47,784 nt of DNA from Bacillota bacterium (GTDB lineage Bacteria; Bacillota; Limnochordia; JAAZLZ01). The notes under the pieces are model-generated. The model was not told the DNA's origin and made no database searches. It saw nothing but the letters and a program-made list of their open reading frames with translations. Every line of letters begins with the position of its first letter. Position 1 is the first letter of the stretch. Made by a program: the position numbers and the translations under genes. The DNA is taken from assembly GCA_012521755.1 (NCBI GenBank), contig JAAYLV010000072.1:1-47784 (forward strand), given 5' to 3'. Shown piece after piece: positions 29,038 through 38,795 of this stretch.

Positions 29038-31182
29038 ATGTCTGAACCGCGAGGTCTTTTCAAGAGATTGGCGCCCTCGCGCCGGCTGCGGGAAATCGGG
29101 GGCGTATTAGTGATCGCCGGCGCCGTCTTTGGGTGGCTCAGCATCCGTTCCGACGCCACCGGCCAGGCGGGCCGCTACCTCGGCAGTTTTTTGCGCCACA
29201 CCTTCGGACAAGGGGCAGACGTCCCCCTCCTCGTTCTTTTCTGGTGGGGCTGGCAGCAGCTGCTGCCCAAGGACAAGGCTAAACGCATGTGGACTAGGGT
29301 GCTAGGGATGATTTCCCTCACCTGGGTTTTTCTGACAGTGCTGCACTTGCGTCTGGAGTCAATCGCTCTGCTCGAATCCCTCTCCCCCCAAGAGCTTTTC
29401 TGGATGGGTCGCCAAGGGATGGGCGGCGGTTTGCTGGGGGCTTTGGGGTGTGTGCTGCTGTTTCATTTTTTCGGTCGCCAGGGAGCCAGGGTCTTTCTCG
29501 CCCTCGCAGCTTTTTTAGGTCTTGTGTTGGTCACCGATACATCGCCAAGTCAGCTAATCTTGAAGCTTGCGTCCGGATTGCGCAAGATAGGCGGATGGGC
29601 CCTTCGGATCCTAAAAAGGCCGCGGCGGAAACAGCAAAGCGCGCCGGCGCCCCGGCCTAAGCCGGCTCCGGCGGAGATTGAGCATGCAGAGGATGAAAAA
29701 CCCGATCCGCCCCAACCAGCTCCGCGCAAGGGGGAATCTAAGCCTCCCGTGCGGACGGAAGGCCCCGTGCCGCCCCTTGAACTCTTGGATGATTATGGGG
29801 GATCGCGCAAAGCCCGGCGGGGACAGAAAAACGCGGAGCAGAGCGATCTGTTGGAGAGGACCCTCGAGAGCTTCGGCGTGTCCGCGAAAGTGGTCCAGGT
29901 TTGCCAAGGTCCGGTGATCACCCGTTATGAAGTTGAGCCGCCGCCAGGGATCAAAGTTAGCCGCATCGTCAGCCTCGCCGATGATATTGCCCTGTCCCTG
30001 GCGGCCGTTGGGGTCCGGATTGAAGCCCCCGTCCCCGGGAAGTCCGTAGTGGGCATCGAGGTGCCCAACAAAGAGCGAAGCACCGTCTATCTGAAAGAGG
30101 TCTTGCAATCACCGGCTTTTCTCGATAGCCCATCGAAGGTGACTATCGCCCTGGGCAAGGACATCGCCGGCAACCCGGTGGTAACCAGTATGGAGAAGCT
30201 CCCCCACCTCTTGATCGCCGGGGCGACGGGGTCAGGCAAGAGCGTATGTCTCAACAGCATCATCGCCAGCCTACTCTTCAAGGCGGGCCCCGATGAAGTC
30301 AAGCTCCTCATGATTGACCCCAAGCGAGTCGAGCTGGCCGTCTACGAGGGCATCCCCCATCTTTTCTGTCCCGTGGTGACATCGCCCAAGAAGGCGGCCA
30401 CGGCCCTGCGATGGATGGTGGGCGAAATGGAGAACCGCTACAAGCTCTTTGCTGCCGCGGGGGTGCGCAACATCGAGACCTACAACCAGCTGACCGACGA
30501 AGAGCCCCTGCCCTTGATGGTGGTCATCATCGATGAGCTGGCGGACTTGATGCTCGTGGCTGCGGGGGAAGTGGAGGAGGCAGTCTGCCGCTTGGCCCAA
30601 ATGGCTAGGGCGGCGGGGATTTACCTGATCATCGCCACCCAGCGCCCTTCGGTGGATGTAATCACCGGACTCATCAAGGCTAATATTCCATCACGGATTG
30701 CCTTCGCTGTCTCGTCCCAGGTGGACTCCCGCACCATCCTCGATATGGTGGGGGCGGAACGTCTCCTCGGCAAAGGGGACATGCTCTTTTATCCGGTGGG
30801 CATGAGCAAGCCGCTGCGGGTGCAAGGCGCTTTTATCTCCGATAAGGATGTGGAGAAACTGATCGCGTGGTGGAAGGGACGGGCCGAGCCGGAGTACATT
30901 CCCGATGTCCTGGAAGAGGACGAGGCAGCCCGCAGCCAAGCGGCCATGGACGATGAGCTGTTCCCCGATGCGGTGCGTTTAGTGGTTGAGATCGGGCAGG
31001 CTTCGGTGTCGATGCTCCAGCGTCGTTTCCGGATCGGCTATACGAGGGCGGCGCGGCTGGTGGACATGATGGAGCTGCGGGGAGTGGTTGGTGGTTACCA
31101 AGGCAGCAAACCTAGGGAAGTCCTGATCAGTCAGGAGGAAGCAGAAGAACTGCTGGCAGAAGAAGAGGAGACTGTGGGTTAG
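29038..31182 (+). CDS. ftsK: DNA translocase FtsK/SpoIIIE
   Basis: [18 protein letters not shown]...IIDELADLM...[25 protein letters not shown]-terminal gamma domain. Confidence 0.96.
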   Translation: MSEPRGLFKRLAPSRRLREIGGVLVIAGAVFGWLSIRSDATGQAGRYLGSFLRHTFGQGADVPLLVLFWWGWQQLLPKDKAKRMWTRVLGMISLTWVFLTVLHLRLESIALLESLSPQELFWMGRQGMGGGLLGALGCVLLFHFFGRQGARVFLALAAFLGLVLVTDTSPSQLILKLASGLRKIGGWALRILKRPRRKQQSAPAPRPKPAPAEIEHAEDEKPDPPQPAPRKGESKPPVRTEGPVPPLELLDDYGGSRKARRGQKNAEQSDLLERTLESFGVSAKVVQVCQGPVITRYEVEPPPGIKVSRIVSLADDIALSLAAVGVRIEAPVPGKSVVGIEVPNKERSTVYLKEVLQSPAFLDSPSKVTIALGKDIAGNPVVTSMEKLPHLLIAGATGSGKSVCLNSIIASLLFKAGPDEVKLLMIDPKRVELAVYEGIPHLFCPVVTSPKKAATALRWMVGEMENRYKLFAAAGVRNIETYNQLTDEEPLPLMVVIIDELADLMLVAAGEVEEAVCRLAQMARAAGIYLIIATQRPSVDVITGLIKANIPSRIAFAVSSQVDSRTILDMVGAERLLGKGDMLFYPVGMSKPLRVQGAFISDKDVEKLIAWWKGRAEPEYIPDVLEEDEAARSQAAMDDELFPDAVRLVVEIGQASVSMLQRRFRIGYTRAARLVDMMELRGVVGGYQGSKPREVLISQEEAEELLAEEEETVG

Positions 31183-31200
31183 GCCAAAGGGGGGAGTCTT

Positions 31201-32088
31201 GTGCGGGAGTTGGGGGAGTATCTACGGAATGAGCGGATAAGGAGAGGCTACTCCCTAAAGGATATCCAGGAACAGACCAAGATCCGCATGCGTTATCTTG
31301 AAGCTATCGAGAACGGTGAATTCCAGCATATTGCCGCCGAAGTGTATGTCAAGGGTTTTCTGCGCAGTTACGCCGAGGCCATTGGCCTTAACGGCTGGGA
31401 TGTGGTTGCCCGTTACCAAGGGTTGAAGGCCGAGCAGGAGGCTGAAATCGAGGAAGAAAAGCCCCGACGCGCCCCCCGTCGTCGGACTCGTCGTCGATCC
31501 CTGCGGCCAGCTTTCTTCTTGCTGCTTCTAGTCGGCGGGCTGATCTATCTTTTTGGCTTCCGGTCCGAACCGGGCGTCCAGGAGGTCCTCCCGGAAGAGC
31601 CGGTTCCTCCGGCCGAAGAGATCGTTGTCGATGAACCAATCCCCGAGGCGGTGACCGTCGATGAGCCGGAGCCAGTGATGGAAATGGAGCTGCCGTCTTT
31701 GCCGGAGGTGACGGTGGAGGAGTCCTTTTCCTTCAGTCCGGTGGAGATTCCCGCGGAAGACCCGCTAATCGAAGCTGTTTTGCCGGAGGAGCCTGAACTG
31801 CCGGACGAACCCCCCGTGGAGGAGCCGCCCCGTGCCTCTTTTGTGCTGGAGGTAGTCGTCGAGGAGACATGCTGGTTTGAGGTGCACGCCGATGGAGAGC
31901 GCATCGTTTACCGCAACTTAGAAGCAGGCGAGGAGGCCCGGTGGGAGGCAGAGCATGGTCTTTGGGTGCGAATAGGCAATCCAGTCGGTGTTAAGGCCTT
32001 CTTCAACGGCGAACCGGTGAGTCTTCCTACCAGGACCGTGGCTACCCTCCAGTACGGTGAGGGCGGCCGGAAGGAAGCTGCGGAATGA
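31201..32088 (+). CDS. RodZ-like HTH/TM protein with DUF4115-like C-terminus
   Basis: N-terminal LGEYLRNERIRRGYSLKDIQEQTKIRMRYLEAIE, single TM, E/P/V-rich linker, CWFEVHADGERIVYRNLEAGEEARWEA. Confidence 0.85.
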   Translation: MRELGEYLRNERIRRGYSLKDIQEQTKIRMRYLEAIENGEFQHIAAEVYVKGFLRSYAEAIGLNGWDVVARYQGLKAEQEAEIEEEKPRRAPRRRTRRRSLRPAFFLLLLVGGLIYLFGFRSEPGVQEVLPEEPVPPAEEIVVDEPIPEAVTVDEPEPVMEMELPSLPEVTVEESFSFSPVEIPAEDPLIEAVLPEEPELPDEPPVEEPPRASFVLEVVVEETCWFEVHADGERIVYRNLEAGEEARWEAEHGLWVRIGNPVGVKAFFNGEPVSLPTRTVATLQYGEGGRKEAAE

Positions 32089-34751
32089 CGAAAAGAGCGA
32101 GGATGCTGATTTTAGTCCTGATCGGTGGGGCAGCCATGCTGCTTGTGGCGGGCAGCGGCTGGTACACCGATCTTCTCTGGTTTCATGCCCTAGGCTATGG
32201 AGGGGTGTTTTGGCGAAGCATCCTGTACCAGGCGGGAGTGCGCCTGGCCGTAGGCTTAGCCTTCGCCTTATTCATGTTTGCCAACTTATCCTTCGCCCGC
32301 GGAGAAATGGAGCAGGCCCTTGGCCGCCTGGGAGAGCGGGTGCCCCCCTTTGTCACCTCCCGTTCCATCACTAGTCTGTTCGTGTTGATAAGCGTGATCT
32401 TGGGCTTTTTGTATTCTACGGCCCTGGGACAGAATTGGGAGGCGGTGATGGGCTTTCTCAATGCCCAGGCCTTTAATCGGACCGACCCCCTTTATGGCCG
32501 GGATATCGGTTACTTTGTTTTCAAGCTGCCTTTTTATCGCTTACTGAACGGGGCTGCGATGGGGATCGTGGCGGAAACGCTCCTGGTCGTCTTGGTGATC
32601 TATGTGCTGTCCCGCTCCATCAGCTTTGCCGGCAGGCGTTTTCAGGCTGCAGGGGGCGCTAAGTATCACCTCACAGCTTTGGCCGTTGGCATCCTCCTCC
32701 TTAAGGCCTGGGACTATCGGCTCCAGCTCGATGAGCTCGTCTATTCCCCGCGGGGAGGGTTCTTCGGGGCCGGCTACGCGGATGTACATGCTCTGGGGCC
32801 GGGCCTTAAGATCCTGCTCATCCTTTCTCTTCTGGCTGCGGCCTTGTTGGTCGTAAACCTTTTTCGCCCTGGGATGCGGGGGTTTGTCATCACCCTGGTC
32901 GGTTTGGCCGCAGCTTCCCTGATCCTGGGCGACATTTATCCGGGAATGGTTCAGCGTTACGTAGTCGAGCCTAACGAACTGGAGCGGGAGCGCCCGTTTA
33001 TCGAGCACCACATCCAGGCGACTTTGGCCGCCTACGGTCTAGCTGATGTGGACGAGAGGGAGTACCCGGGGGATGCAGACCTTGATTGGGGGCTTTTGCA
33101 AGGGTCGAGAGCGACGTTAGATAGCATCCGGCTGTGGGATTGGCGGGCTTTGGCCCAAACCTACAGCCAACTCCAGGAGATGCGCTTGTACTACAAGTTT
33201 CCCGATGTAGATGTGGATCGCTACATGGTGGACGGCAAGTACCGCCAAGTAATGTTGGCCGCACGGGAGATCGAGATTGAAAGGCAGCCTGTCAAGACCT
33301 GGGTCAACACCCATCTGCAGTACACCCACGGCTATGGCGTCGTCATGTCCCCTGTCAATGAGGCGACGGACGAGGGGCTTCCCAACTTCTTCATCAGCGA
33401 TATCCCCCCAAGAACGCGGCATCAGGAGCTCACCATCACTCGCCCGGAGATCTACTACGGGGAGCGGACAGATCAGTACGTCATCGTCAACACTAGACTC
33501 CCCGAGTTTGACTATCCCTTAGGTGAGGAAAATGCCCTCACCCGCTACGAGGGCAGGGGAGGAATACAGCTCACCAGTTTCCTCCGCCGGGCGGCCTTTG
33601 CTTTGCGTTTTGGCACGGCTAAGATTCTCCTTTCCCGGGATATCACCAGGGACAGCCGCCTCATGTTTCGTCGCACCGTCAACGAGCGCGTCCGGGCAAT
33701 TGCCCCCTTCCTGCGCTACGATCCGGATCCTTATATTGTCCTCGACGAAGGCCGGCTCTTTTGGGTGATGGATGCCTATACCGTTACGGACCGCTATCCC
33801 TATTCCCAGCCCTATCGGGGATGGGGCAACTACGTTCGCGGTTCGGTCAAGGTCATCGTTGATGCTTATCATGGGACCGTGGATTTTTACATCATCGACG
33901 ATGAGGATCCCCTAATTAGAATGTACAGCCAGGTATATCCCGGGCTGTTCAAACCTATCGAGGCGATGCCCAAGGGGCTGCGCGAGCACCTGCGCTACCC
34001 AGAGGAGCTTTTCCGACTGCAGACGAGGGTCTATGCCCTCTATCACATGCGCAGCCCGACCGTCTTCTACAACCGGGAGGACTTGTGGGAGCCGGCCCGG
34101 GAAGTGGCTTGGGGCCGGGAGCAGGAGATGAGTCCCTATTACGTCATCATGGGGCTGGAAGGGGACGCGGAGGAGTTCGTCCTGATGCTGCCCTTCACCC
34201 CGGCCCGGCGAAACAACATGGTGGCCTGGATGGCCGCCCGCTGCGACGGGGAAAAGTATGGCCAAATCCTGGTGTACCGCTTCCCCAAACAGGCTCTGAC
34301 TTATGGCCCGGCCCAGATCGAGGCCCGCATCGACCAGGATACCTTCATTTCCCAGCAGCTCACCTTGTGGAGCCAGACGGGCTCCCAAGCAGTCAGGGGG
34401 AATCTCCTGGTCATCCCCATTAGAGGATCCTTGCTGTATGTAGAACCGTTATACTTACAGGCGGAGCAAAGTCAACTGCCTGAGCTGAAGATGGTTATCG
34501 TCGCCTACAAGAACCGCATTACCATGCAGCCTACCTTCCAAGCCGCCTTGGAGGAGATATTCGGCAGACCCCGGGAGGCAGTTCCCCAAGAGCCGCGGGA
34601 GCTGCCAAGCCAGGATGGGCTAATCCGTCAAGCGGTGGAGTACTATAAGGAGGCGCGGCGGCAGCTCGAGGAGGGCGATTGGGTGGCCTATGGGGAGTAC
34701 ATGGCTAGACTACAGGCGGTGATGGAGCAGCTAGAGGGTCTGATCGAGTAA
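32085..34751 (+). CDS. UPF0182 family membrane protein
   Basis: Multi-TM N-terminus (WYTDLLWFHALGYGGVFW) and long soluble domain (ERERPFIEHHIQATLAAYGL, MSPVNEATDEGLPNFFISDIPP). Confidence 0.93.
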   Translation: MTKRARMLILVLIGGAAMLLVAGSGWYTDLLWFHALGYGGVFWRSILYQAGVRLAVGLAFALFMFANLSFARGEMEQALGRLGERVPPFVTSRSITSLFVLISVILGFLYSTALGQNWEAVMGFLNAQAFNRTDPLYGRDIGYFVFKLPFYRLLNGAAMGIVAETLLVVLVIYVLSRSISFAGRRFQAAGGAKYHLTALAVGILLLKAWDYRLQLDELVYSPRGGFFGAGYADVHALGPGLKILLILSLLAAALLVVNLFRPGMRGFVITLVGLAAASLILGDIYPGMVQRYVVEPNELERERPFIEHHIQATLAAYGLADVDEREYPGDADLDWGLLQGSRATLDSIRLWDWRALAQTYSQLQEMRLYYKFPDVDVDRYMVDGKYRQVMLAAREIEIERQPVKTWVNTHLQYTHGYGVVMSPVNEATDEGLPNFFISDIPPRTRHQELTITRPEIYYGERTDQYVIVNTRLPEFDYPLGEENALTRYEGRGGIQLTSFLRRAAFALRFGTAKILLSRDITRDSRLMFRRTVNERVRAIAPFLRYDPDPYIVLDEGRLFWVMDAYTVTDRYPYSQPYRGWGNYVRGSVKVIVDAYHGTVDFYIIDDEDPLIRMYSQVYPGLFKPIEAMPKGLREHLRYPEELFRLQTRVYALYHMRSPTVFYNREDLWEPAREVAWGREQEMSPYYVIMGLEGDAEEFVLMLPFTPARRNNMVAWMAARCDGEKYGQILVYRFPKQALTYGPAQIEARIDQDTFISQQLTLWSQTGSQAVRGNLLVIPIRGSLLYVEPLYLQAEQSQLPELKMVIVAYKNRITMQPTFQAALEEIFGRPREAVPQEPRELPSQDGLIRQAVEYYKEARRQLEEGDWVAYGEYMARLQAVMEQLEGLIE

Positions 34752-34786
34752 AGACAACTTTTCCCCATTCTTCCCTCGCTTGGGTT

Positions 34787-34813
34787 ATATAGCCCCTCCT
34801 TCCCTCATATATT
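34787..34813 (+). promoter_or_regulatory. Candidate mother-cell (SigE-type) promoter of spoIIP
   Basis: ATA(34787-34789)-N16-CATATATT(34806-34813); compare SigE consensus ATA-N16-CATACAnT. Confidence 0.4.
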
Positions 34814-34827
34814 TTCGAGGAAGGAGG
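34795..34827 (+). promoter_or_regulatory. Hairpin sequestering the spoIIP Shine-Dalgarno
   Basis: CCTCCTTCC(c)TC paired with GAGGAAGGAGG; the right arm contains the SD AAGGAGG; no T tract follows. Confidence 0.7.
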
Positions 34828-34830
34828 TCG

Positions 34831-35628
34831 ATGGAAGTGGCAAGGTTTAGAGGCGGCGAGAAAAATGGTCCTGGTCTGCTTTTCATTCTGGTTGTGCTGG
34901 TCGTAGTGGCAGTATTGGGGGCCAAGTACTTCGGGTTTGCGCCGGGAGGCAGACAGGTCCGACCCGTCCCTCCGCAGGATGCCGGGGAGAAGGCGGCCCC
35001 CGAACCTGCTCTTCCGGTAGTCGTCATCTATCACTCCCACACCACCGAGAACTACTCTCCGGGGGACTCCCACACCAGGGGTGAACCAGGGCAAATCGTG
35101 GAGGTGGGCGCGGAACTAGGCCGAGCTTTGGAGGCTAAGGGCATCAAGGCCATTCACATCACGGAAATCCACGATTACCCCAAGTACAGCGAATCATATA
35201 CCAATTCTCTGAAGAGCTTGCGCCAGGTCTTGGACACAGGGGTTGTGGTTGGAGCAGTCCTGGATATTCACCGCGATGGTCTTCCCCCTCGGCCCCCGGG
35301 TTACACGACGGTAAAGGTCAACGATGCGGAAGCAGCTACCATCCTCTTTGTCGTGGGGGATGAGGATAATCCCTACATGGAGCAGAATCTGGCCTTTGCT
35401 GAAGCGCTGCGGGATTTGATGGAGGATATGTACCCGGGGCTGTCAAGGGGAATCAAGGTTCAGCACGCAATGCTCAACGGCTCAGCCCATCCCCAGTCCG
35501 CGACGGTCTTTATTGGCGACTACCGCGGCAATACCATCGCCGAGGCCAAGTATGCGGCGGCCCTGCTAGCCGATATCGTAGCTGCCTACATCAGGGGAAT
35601 TGCCGGGGTGCCCGCGAACGGAATGTAG
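34831..35628 (+). CDS. spoIIP: Stage II sporulation protein P (SpoIIP)
   Basis: N-terminal TM; VVIYHSHTTENYSPG; VLDIHRDG; NPYMEQNLAFAEAL...HPQSATVFIGD. Confidence 0.9.
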   Translation: MEVARFRGGEKNGPGLLFILVVLVVVAVLGAKYFGFAPGGRQVRPVPPQDAGEKAAPEPALPVVVIYHSHTTENYSPGDSHTRGEPGQIVEVGAELGRALEAKGIKAIHITEIHDYPKYSESYTNSLKSLRQVLDTGVVVGAVLDIHRDGLPPRPPGYTTVKVNDAEAATILFVVGDEDNPYMEQNLAFAEALRDLMEDMYPGLSRGIKVQHAMLNGSAHPQSATVFIGDYRGNTIAEAKYAAALLADIVAAYIRGIAGVPANGM

Positions 35629-35692
35629 TTATGAAAACTGCCCGCCCCGGCCATATTATTAAGGGAGATTATGCCTGCGGGATCGAGGAAGG

Positions 35693-37096
35693 ATGACTTT
35701 GGGGATACTAAGGAGCAGCCGGCAGATCCATCTTATGGGGATTGGGGGGTCAGGGATGAGCTCTCTGGCCCAAGTGCTTTTGCAAATGGGGAAAAGGGTG
35801 ACTGGCTGCGATCTGCGTCTCAGCGAAGCCGCCCGGCAGTTGATGGGATTGGGGGCCCTAGTTGAGCTCGGCCATAGTCCGGAGCACTTAGAGGGGGTCG
35901 ATTTGGTCATTTATTCCACCGCCGTCGACCCCCGAAGCGAAGAGCTGGAAAGGGCTAGAGCCGCGGGCATTCCCGTCCTGCACCGCTCCCAAGCCTTAGC
36001 TGAGCTCATGAACGAAAGGACAGGCATCGCAGTGGCCGGAGCCCATGGCAAGACCACCGTCACGGCCATGTTGGCCTTAGTCTTGGAGTGGTCCGGCCTC
36101 GATCCGACGATCTTAGTCGGAGGCGAACTTCCGGAGCTGCGGGGGGGAGCCAAGTACGGGCAGGGCCGCTTCTTAGTTGCCGAGGCCGATGAGAGCGACG
36201 GCTCTTTACTCCGCTACCGGCCCCACATCGCCTTGATCACCAGCGTCGAGCCCGATCACCTGGAGTTTTATGGCGGCTCTTGGGACCGGCTCAAAGAGAC
36301 CTATGCCCGGTTTGTGGACAACATCCATCCGGACGGCGTCTTAGTCTTGCGGGTGGATGAGGAAGGAACCCGGGAGCTCCTACAGAGGGCGGGAAGGAGA
36401 AAGGTCATCACCTATGGACTAGACCCCTCCGCCCAGTACACATGCCGGGACGTGAAGCTTCGCCCCGGGGAGGCATCATGCCTTGTCCTGAAGGAAAAGG
36501 AGCCCCTAGGGACTTTGCAGCTCCGAGTGCCCGGCAGGCATAATCTTATCAATGCCTTGGGGGTCCTTGGCGCTGCCGCCGAGTGCGGCGTTAGCTTTGC
36601 TGAGGCCGCTCGGCACCTTGCCAACTTCCGGGGCGTGGGCCGGCGGTTCGAGCCCATCGCCCAAGTGGGGGATATCCTGGTCTTTGACGACTATGCCCAT
36701 CACCCCACAGAAATCGCAGCCACCTTGCAGGCCGCCCGGGAAGGCTGGGGGCGACGGATCGTGGCTGTCTTTCAGCCCCATCGCTACAGCCGGGCCCGTT
36801 TTTTTTGGGATGAGTTTGGACCTGCCCTCAAAGAAGCCGATGTAATCGTCCTTGTGCCCATCTATTCGCCCCTTTCGGAAAAACCATGCCCGCAGGTGAC
36901 TGCCGAGGAATTAGCCCGCCACATTCAAGGCCAGACGGGCAAAGAAGTCCTTTATTTCCACCTTGAGGAGGCGGCGACCGGACTTGTCCCCCATCTGCGG
37001 CCTGGGGACCTGGTCATCACTCTGGGGGCGGGGGATGTCAGGCGGGCGGGGGTGGAACTGGCCGCGCTGCTCAGGGAGGGAAGCGATGCAAGTTGA
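35693..37096 (+). CDS. Second MurC-type UDP-N-acetylmuramate-L-alanine ligase
   Basis: HLMGIGGSGMSSLAQVL...GAHGKTTVTAM...AEADESDGSLL...DDYAHHPTEIAATL. Confidence 0.9.
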   Translation: MTLGILRSSRQIHLMGIGGSGMSSLAQVLLQMGKRVTGCDLRLSEAARQLMGLGALVELGHSPEHLEGVDLVIYSTAVDPRSEELERARAAGIPVLHRSQALAELMNERTGIAVAGAHGKTTVTAMLALVLEWSGLDPTILVGGELPELRGGAKYGQGRFLVAEADESDGSLLRYRPHIALITSVEPDHLEFYGGSWDRLKETYARFVDNIHPDGVLVLRVDEEGTRELLQRAGRRKVITYGLDPSAQYTCRDVKLRPGEASCLVLKEKEPLGTLQLRVPGRHNLINALGVLGAAAECGVSFAEAARHLANFRGVGRRFEPIAQVGDILVFDDYAHHPTEIAATLQAAREGWGRRIVAVFQPHRYSRARFFWDEFGPALKEADVIVLVPIYSPLSEKPCPQVTAEELARHIQGQTGKEVLYFHLEEAATGLVPHLRPGDLVITLGAGDVRRAGVELAALLREGSDAS

Positions 37097-38795
37097 GTCC
37101 ACCCTCGGGCCCGACGAACTTGCCGTCTTGCGGGACTTGTGCCAAGGCACTTACGATGCCCCCGCCTGGTTTCAACTCCGGCAGCGAGCTGAACTGTTGG
37201 CCTTGCGCAAAGGCTTCGAATCCCTTTGGTGCTTAGAGCACCTGCCTGATCTGCGCTTGTATCCCCACCAGGAAAAGGCCGTCTTTGCCGTCTTGCGGGA
37301 CATGCGGGGGAGGGCCATCCTGGCCGATGAAGTAGGCCTGGGGAAGACCATCGAAGCTTTGGCAATCCTGATGGAGTATTGGCTGCGGGGCCTTGTCCGC
37401 CGGGCCCTTATCCTGACGCCGGCTTCCCTCGTCAGCCAATGGCGGGGAGAAATAACGAGCAAGTTTAAGCTGCCGGTCGTTGAGGCCAGGAGCACCCAGC
37501 ACTGGCACCAAGGTCCCCTGGTCTTAGCCTCCCTCGACACGGCCAAGAGGCCCCAGCACGCCGAAGTAATCGGACAGGTCCTCTGGGATCTGGTAATTGT
37601 GGATGAGGCCCATCATCTGAAGAATAAGGCGACAATCAATTACCGCTTCGTCGACGGGCTCAAGAAAAAGTACCTGCTCCTCCTGACGGCAACTCCCCTG
37701 CAAAATGATCTCGGCGAACTTCATAATCTAGTGACTTTGCTGCGGCCAGGGCAGCTGGCCACCTACAGCGAGTTTCGGCGCACCTTCACCTTCGATCGCC
37801 GCTCCCCCCGGAACTTGCCGGAGCTTCGCCGCCTATTGAGGGAGGTGATGGTGCGCACCAGCCGGAAGGCCGCGATGCTCCCCCTCACTAATCGGCGGAT
37901 AATGACCAAGATGGTCCCCTTGACCCCGGAGGAGCGGGAATTTTACGAGAAGGCCCTACGCGAGCTTCGCCGGCTTTATCGGGAAAACCCTGACCGCCCC
38001 CAGAATCTATTATTCCTCGTCCTCATCCTCCGGGAGATATGCAGCAGCCCTTGGGCTGCGGGACGGACCTTGCAGCTCATGGCCAGTCGCGGCAAGGTAT
38101 CCGAGGACATGGGGCGGGCTTTTCGGGATCTGGCAAGTCTAGCGGCCGGGGTAAGCCGCTATGGGAAGATCGAAGCTTTGTTGGACTTTCTAACCGAGCA
38201 CGGGGATGAGAAGGTCTTGATCTTTACTTCCTTCCGGCAGACCCAGGCCTTGATCGCGGCGGCCTTAAAGGAACAGGACATAGCCCACTGTCTCTTCCAT
38301 GGAACCATGGATCAGACCGAAAAGGATGAGGCGGTATTTGCTTTTGCGGAAGGCTGCCGGGTCATGGTCAGCACGGAAGCGGGCGGTGAAGGTCGGAACC
38401 TGCAGTTTTGCCGTCTCCTCGTCAACTTCGATCTGCCATGGAACCCGATGCGCCTTGCCCAGCGCCTTGGCCGGATCGATCGGTTGGGACAGACCCGGCC
38501 GATAGTCGGCCTAAACCTAGTTGCCCAAGAAAGCATCGAGGAACACGTCCTATTTCTCCTCGACAAGAAACTGCAAATGTTCACCAAGGTGATGGGGGAA
38601 ATTGACCCGTTGCTTGGGGAGTGGAGCGGTGAGAGCATGGAGTACCGGTTGGGGAGGCTCTTTTTGTCCTTGGAAGGAGAGGCCCTGGATGGAGAAGTCG
38701 CCCGCATGGGCGATGAGCTGGTCCGTTCATGCTTTGATGCAGGGCAAGTGGCGAGCCTGAACCGGCTGCTCCTCGATGAGGAGGAGGAAGGATGA
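37086..38795 (+). CDS. SNF2/RapA-like helicase (cassette 1)
   Basis: LYPHQEKAV...ILADEVGLGKTIEA...VIVDEAHHLKN...LLTATPLQND...VSTEAGGEGRNLQFC...DLPWNPMRLAQRLGRIDRLGQ; ATG 37086 inside the end of murC-2. Confidence 0.93.
   Translation: MQVESTLGPDELAVLRDLCQGTYDAPAWFQLRQRAELLALRKGFESLWCLEHLPDLRLYPHQEKAVFAVLRDMRGRAILADEVGLGKTIEALAILMEYWLRGLVRRALILTPASLVSQWRGEITSKFKLPVVEARSTQHWHQGPLVLASLDTAKRPQHAEVIGQVLWDLVIVDEAHHLKNKATINYRFVDGLKKKYLLLLTATPLQNDLGELHNLVTLLRPGQLATYSEFRRTFTFDRRSPRNLPELRRLLREVMVRTSRKAAMLPLTNRRIMTKMVPLTPEEREFYEKALRELRRLYRENPDRPQNLLFLVLILREICSSPWAAGRTLQLMASRGKVSEDMGRAFRDLASLAAGVSRYGKIEALLDFLTEHGDEKVLIFTSFRQTQALIAAALKEQDIAHCLFHGTMDQTEKDEAVFAFAEGCRVMVSTEAGGEGRNLQFCRLLVNFDLPWNPMRLAQRLGRIDRLGQTRPIVGLNLVAQESIEEHVLFLLDKKLQMFTKVMGEIDPLLGEWSGESMEYRLGRLFLSLEGEALDGEVARMGDELVRSCFDAGQVASLNRLLLDEEEEG

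Noticed and set aside
35652-35659. CATATTAT as a SigE -10 for murC-2
   Set aside because: No matching ATA-type -35 at the expected distance.
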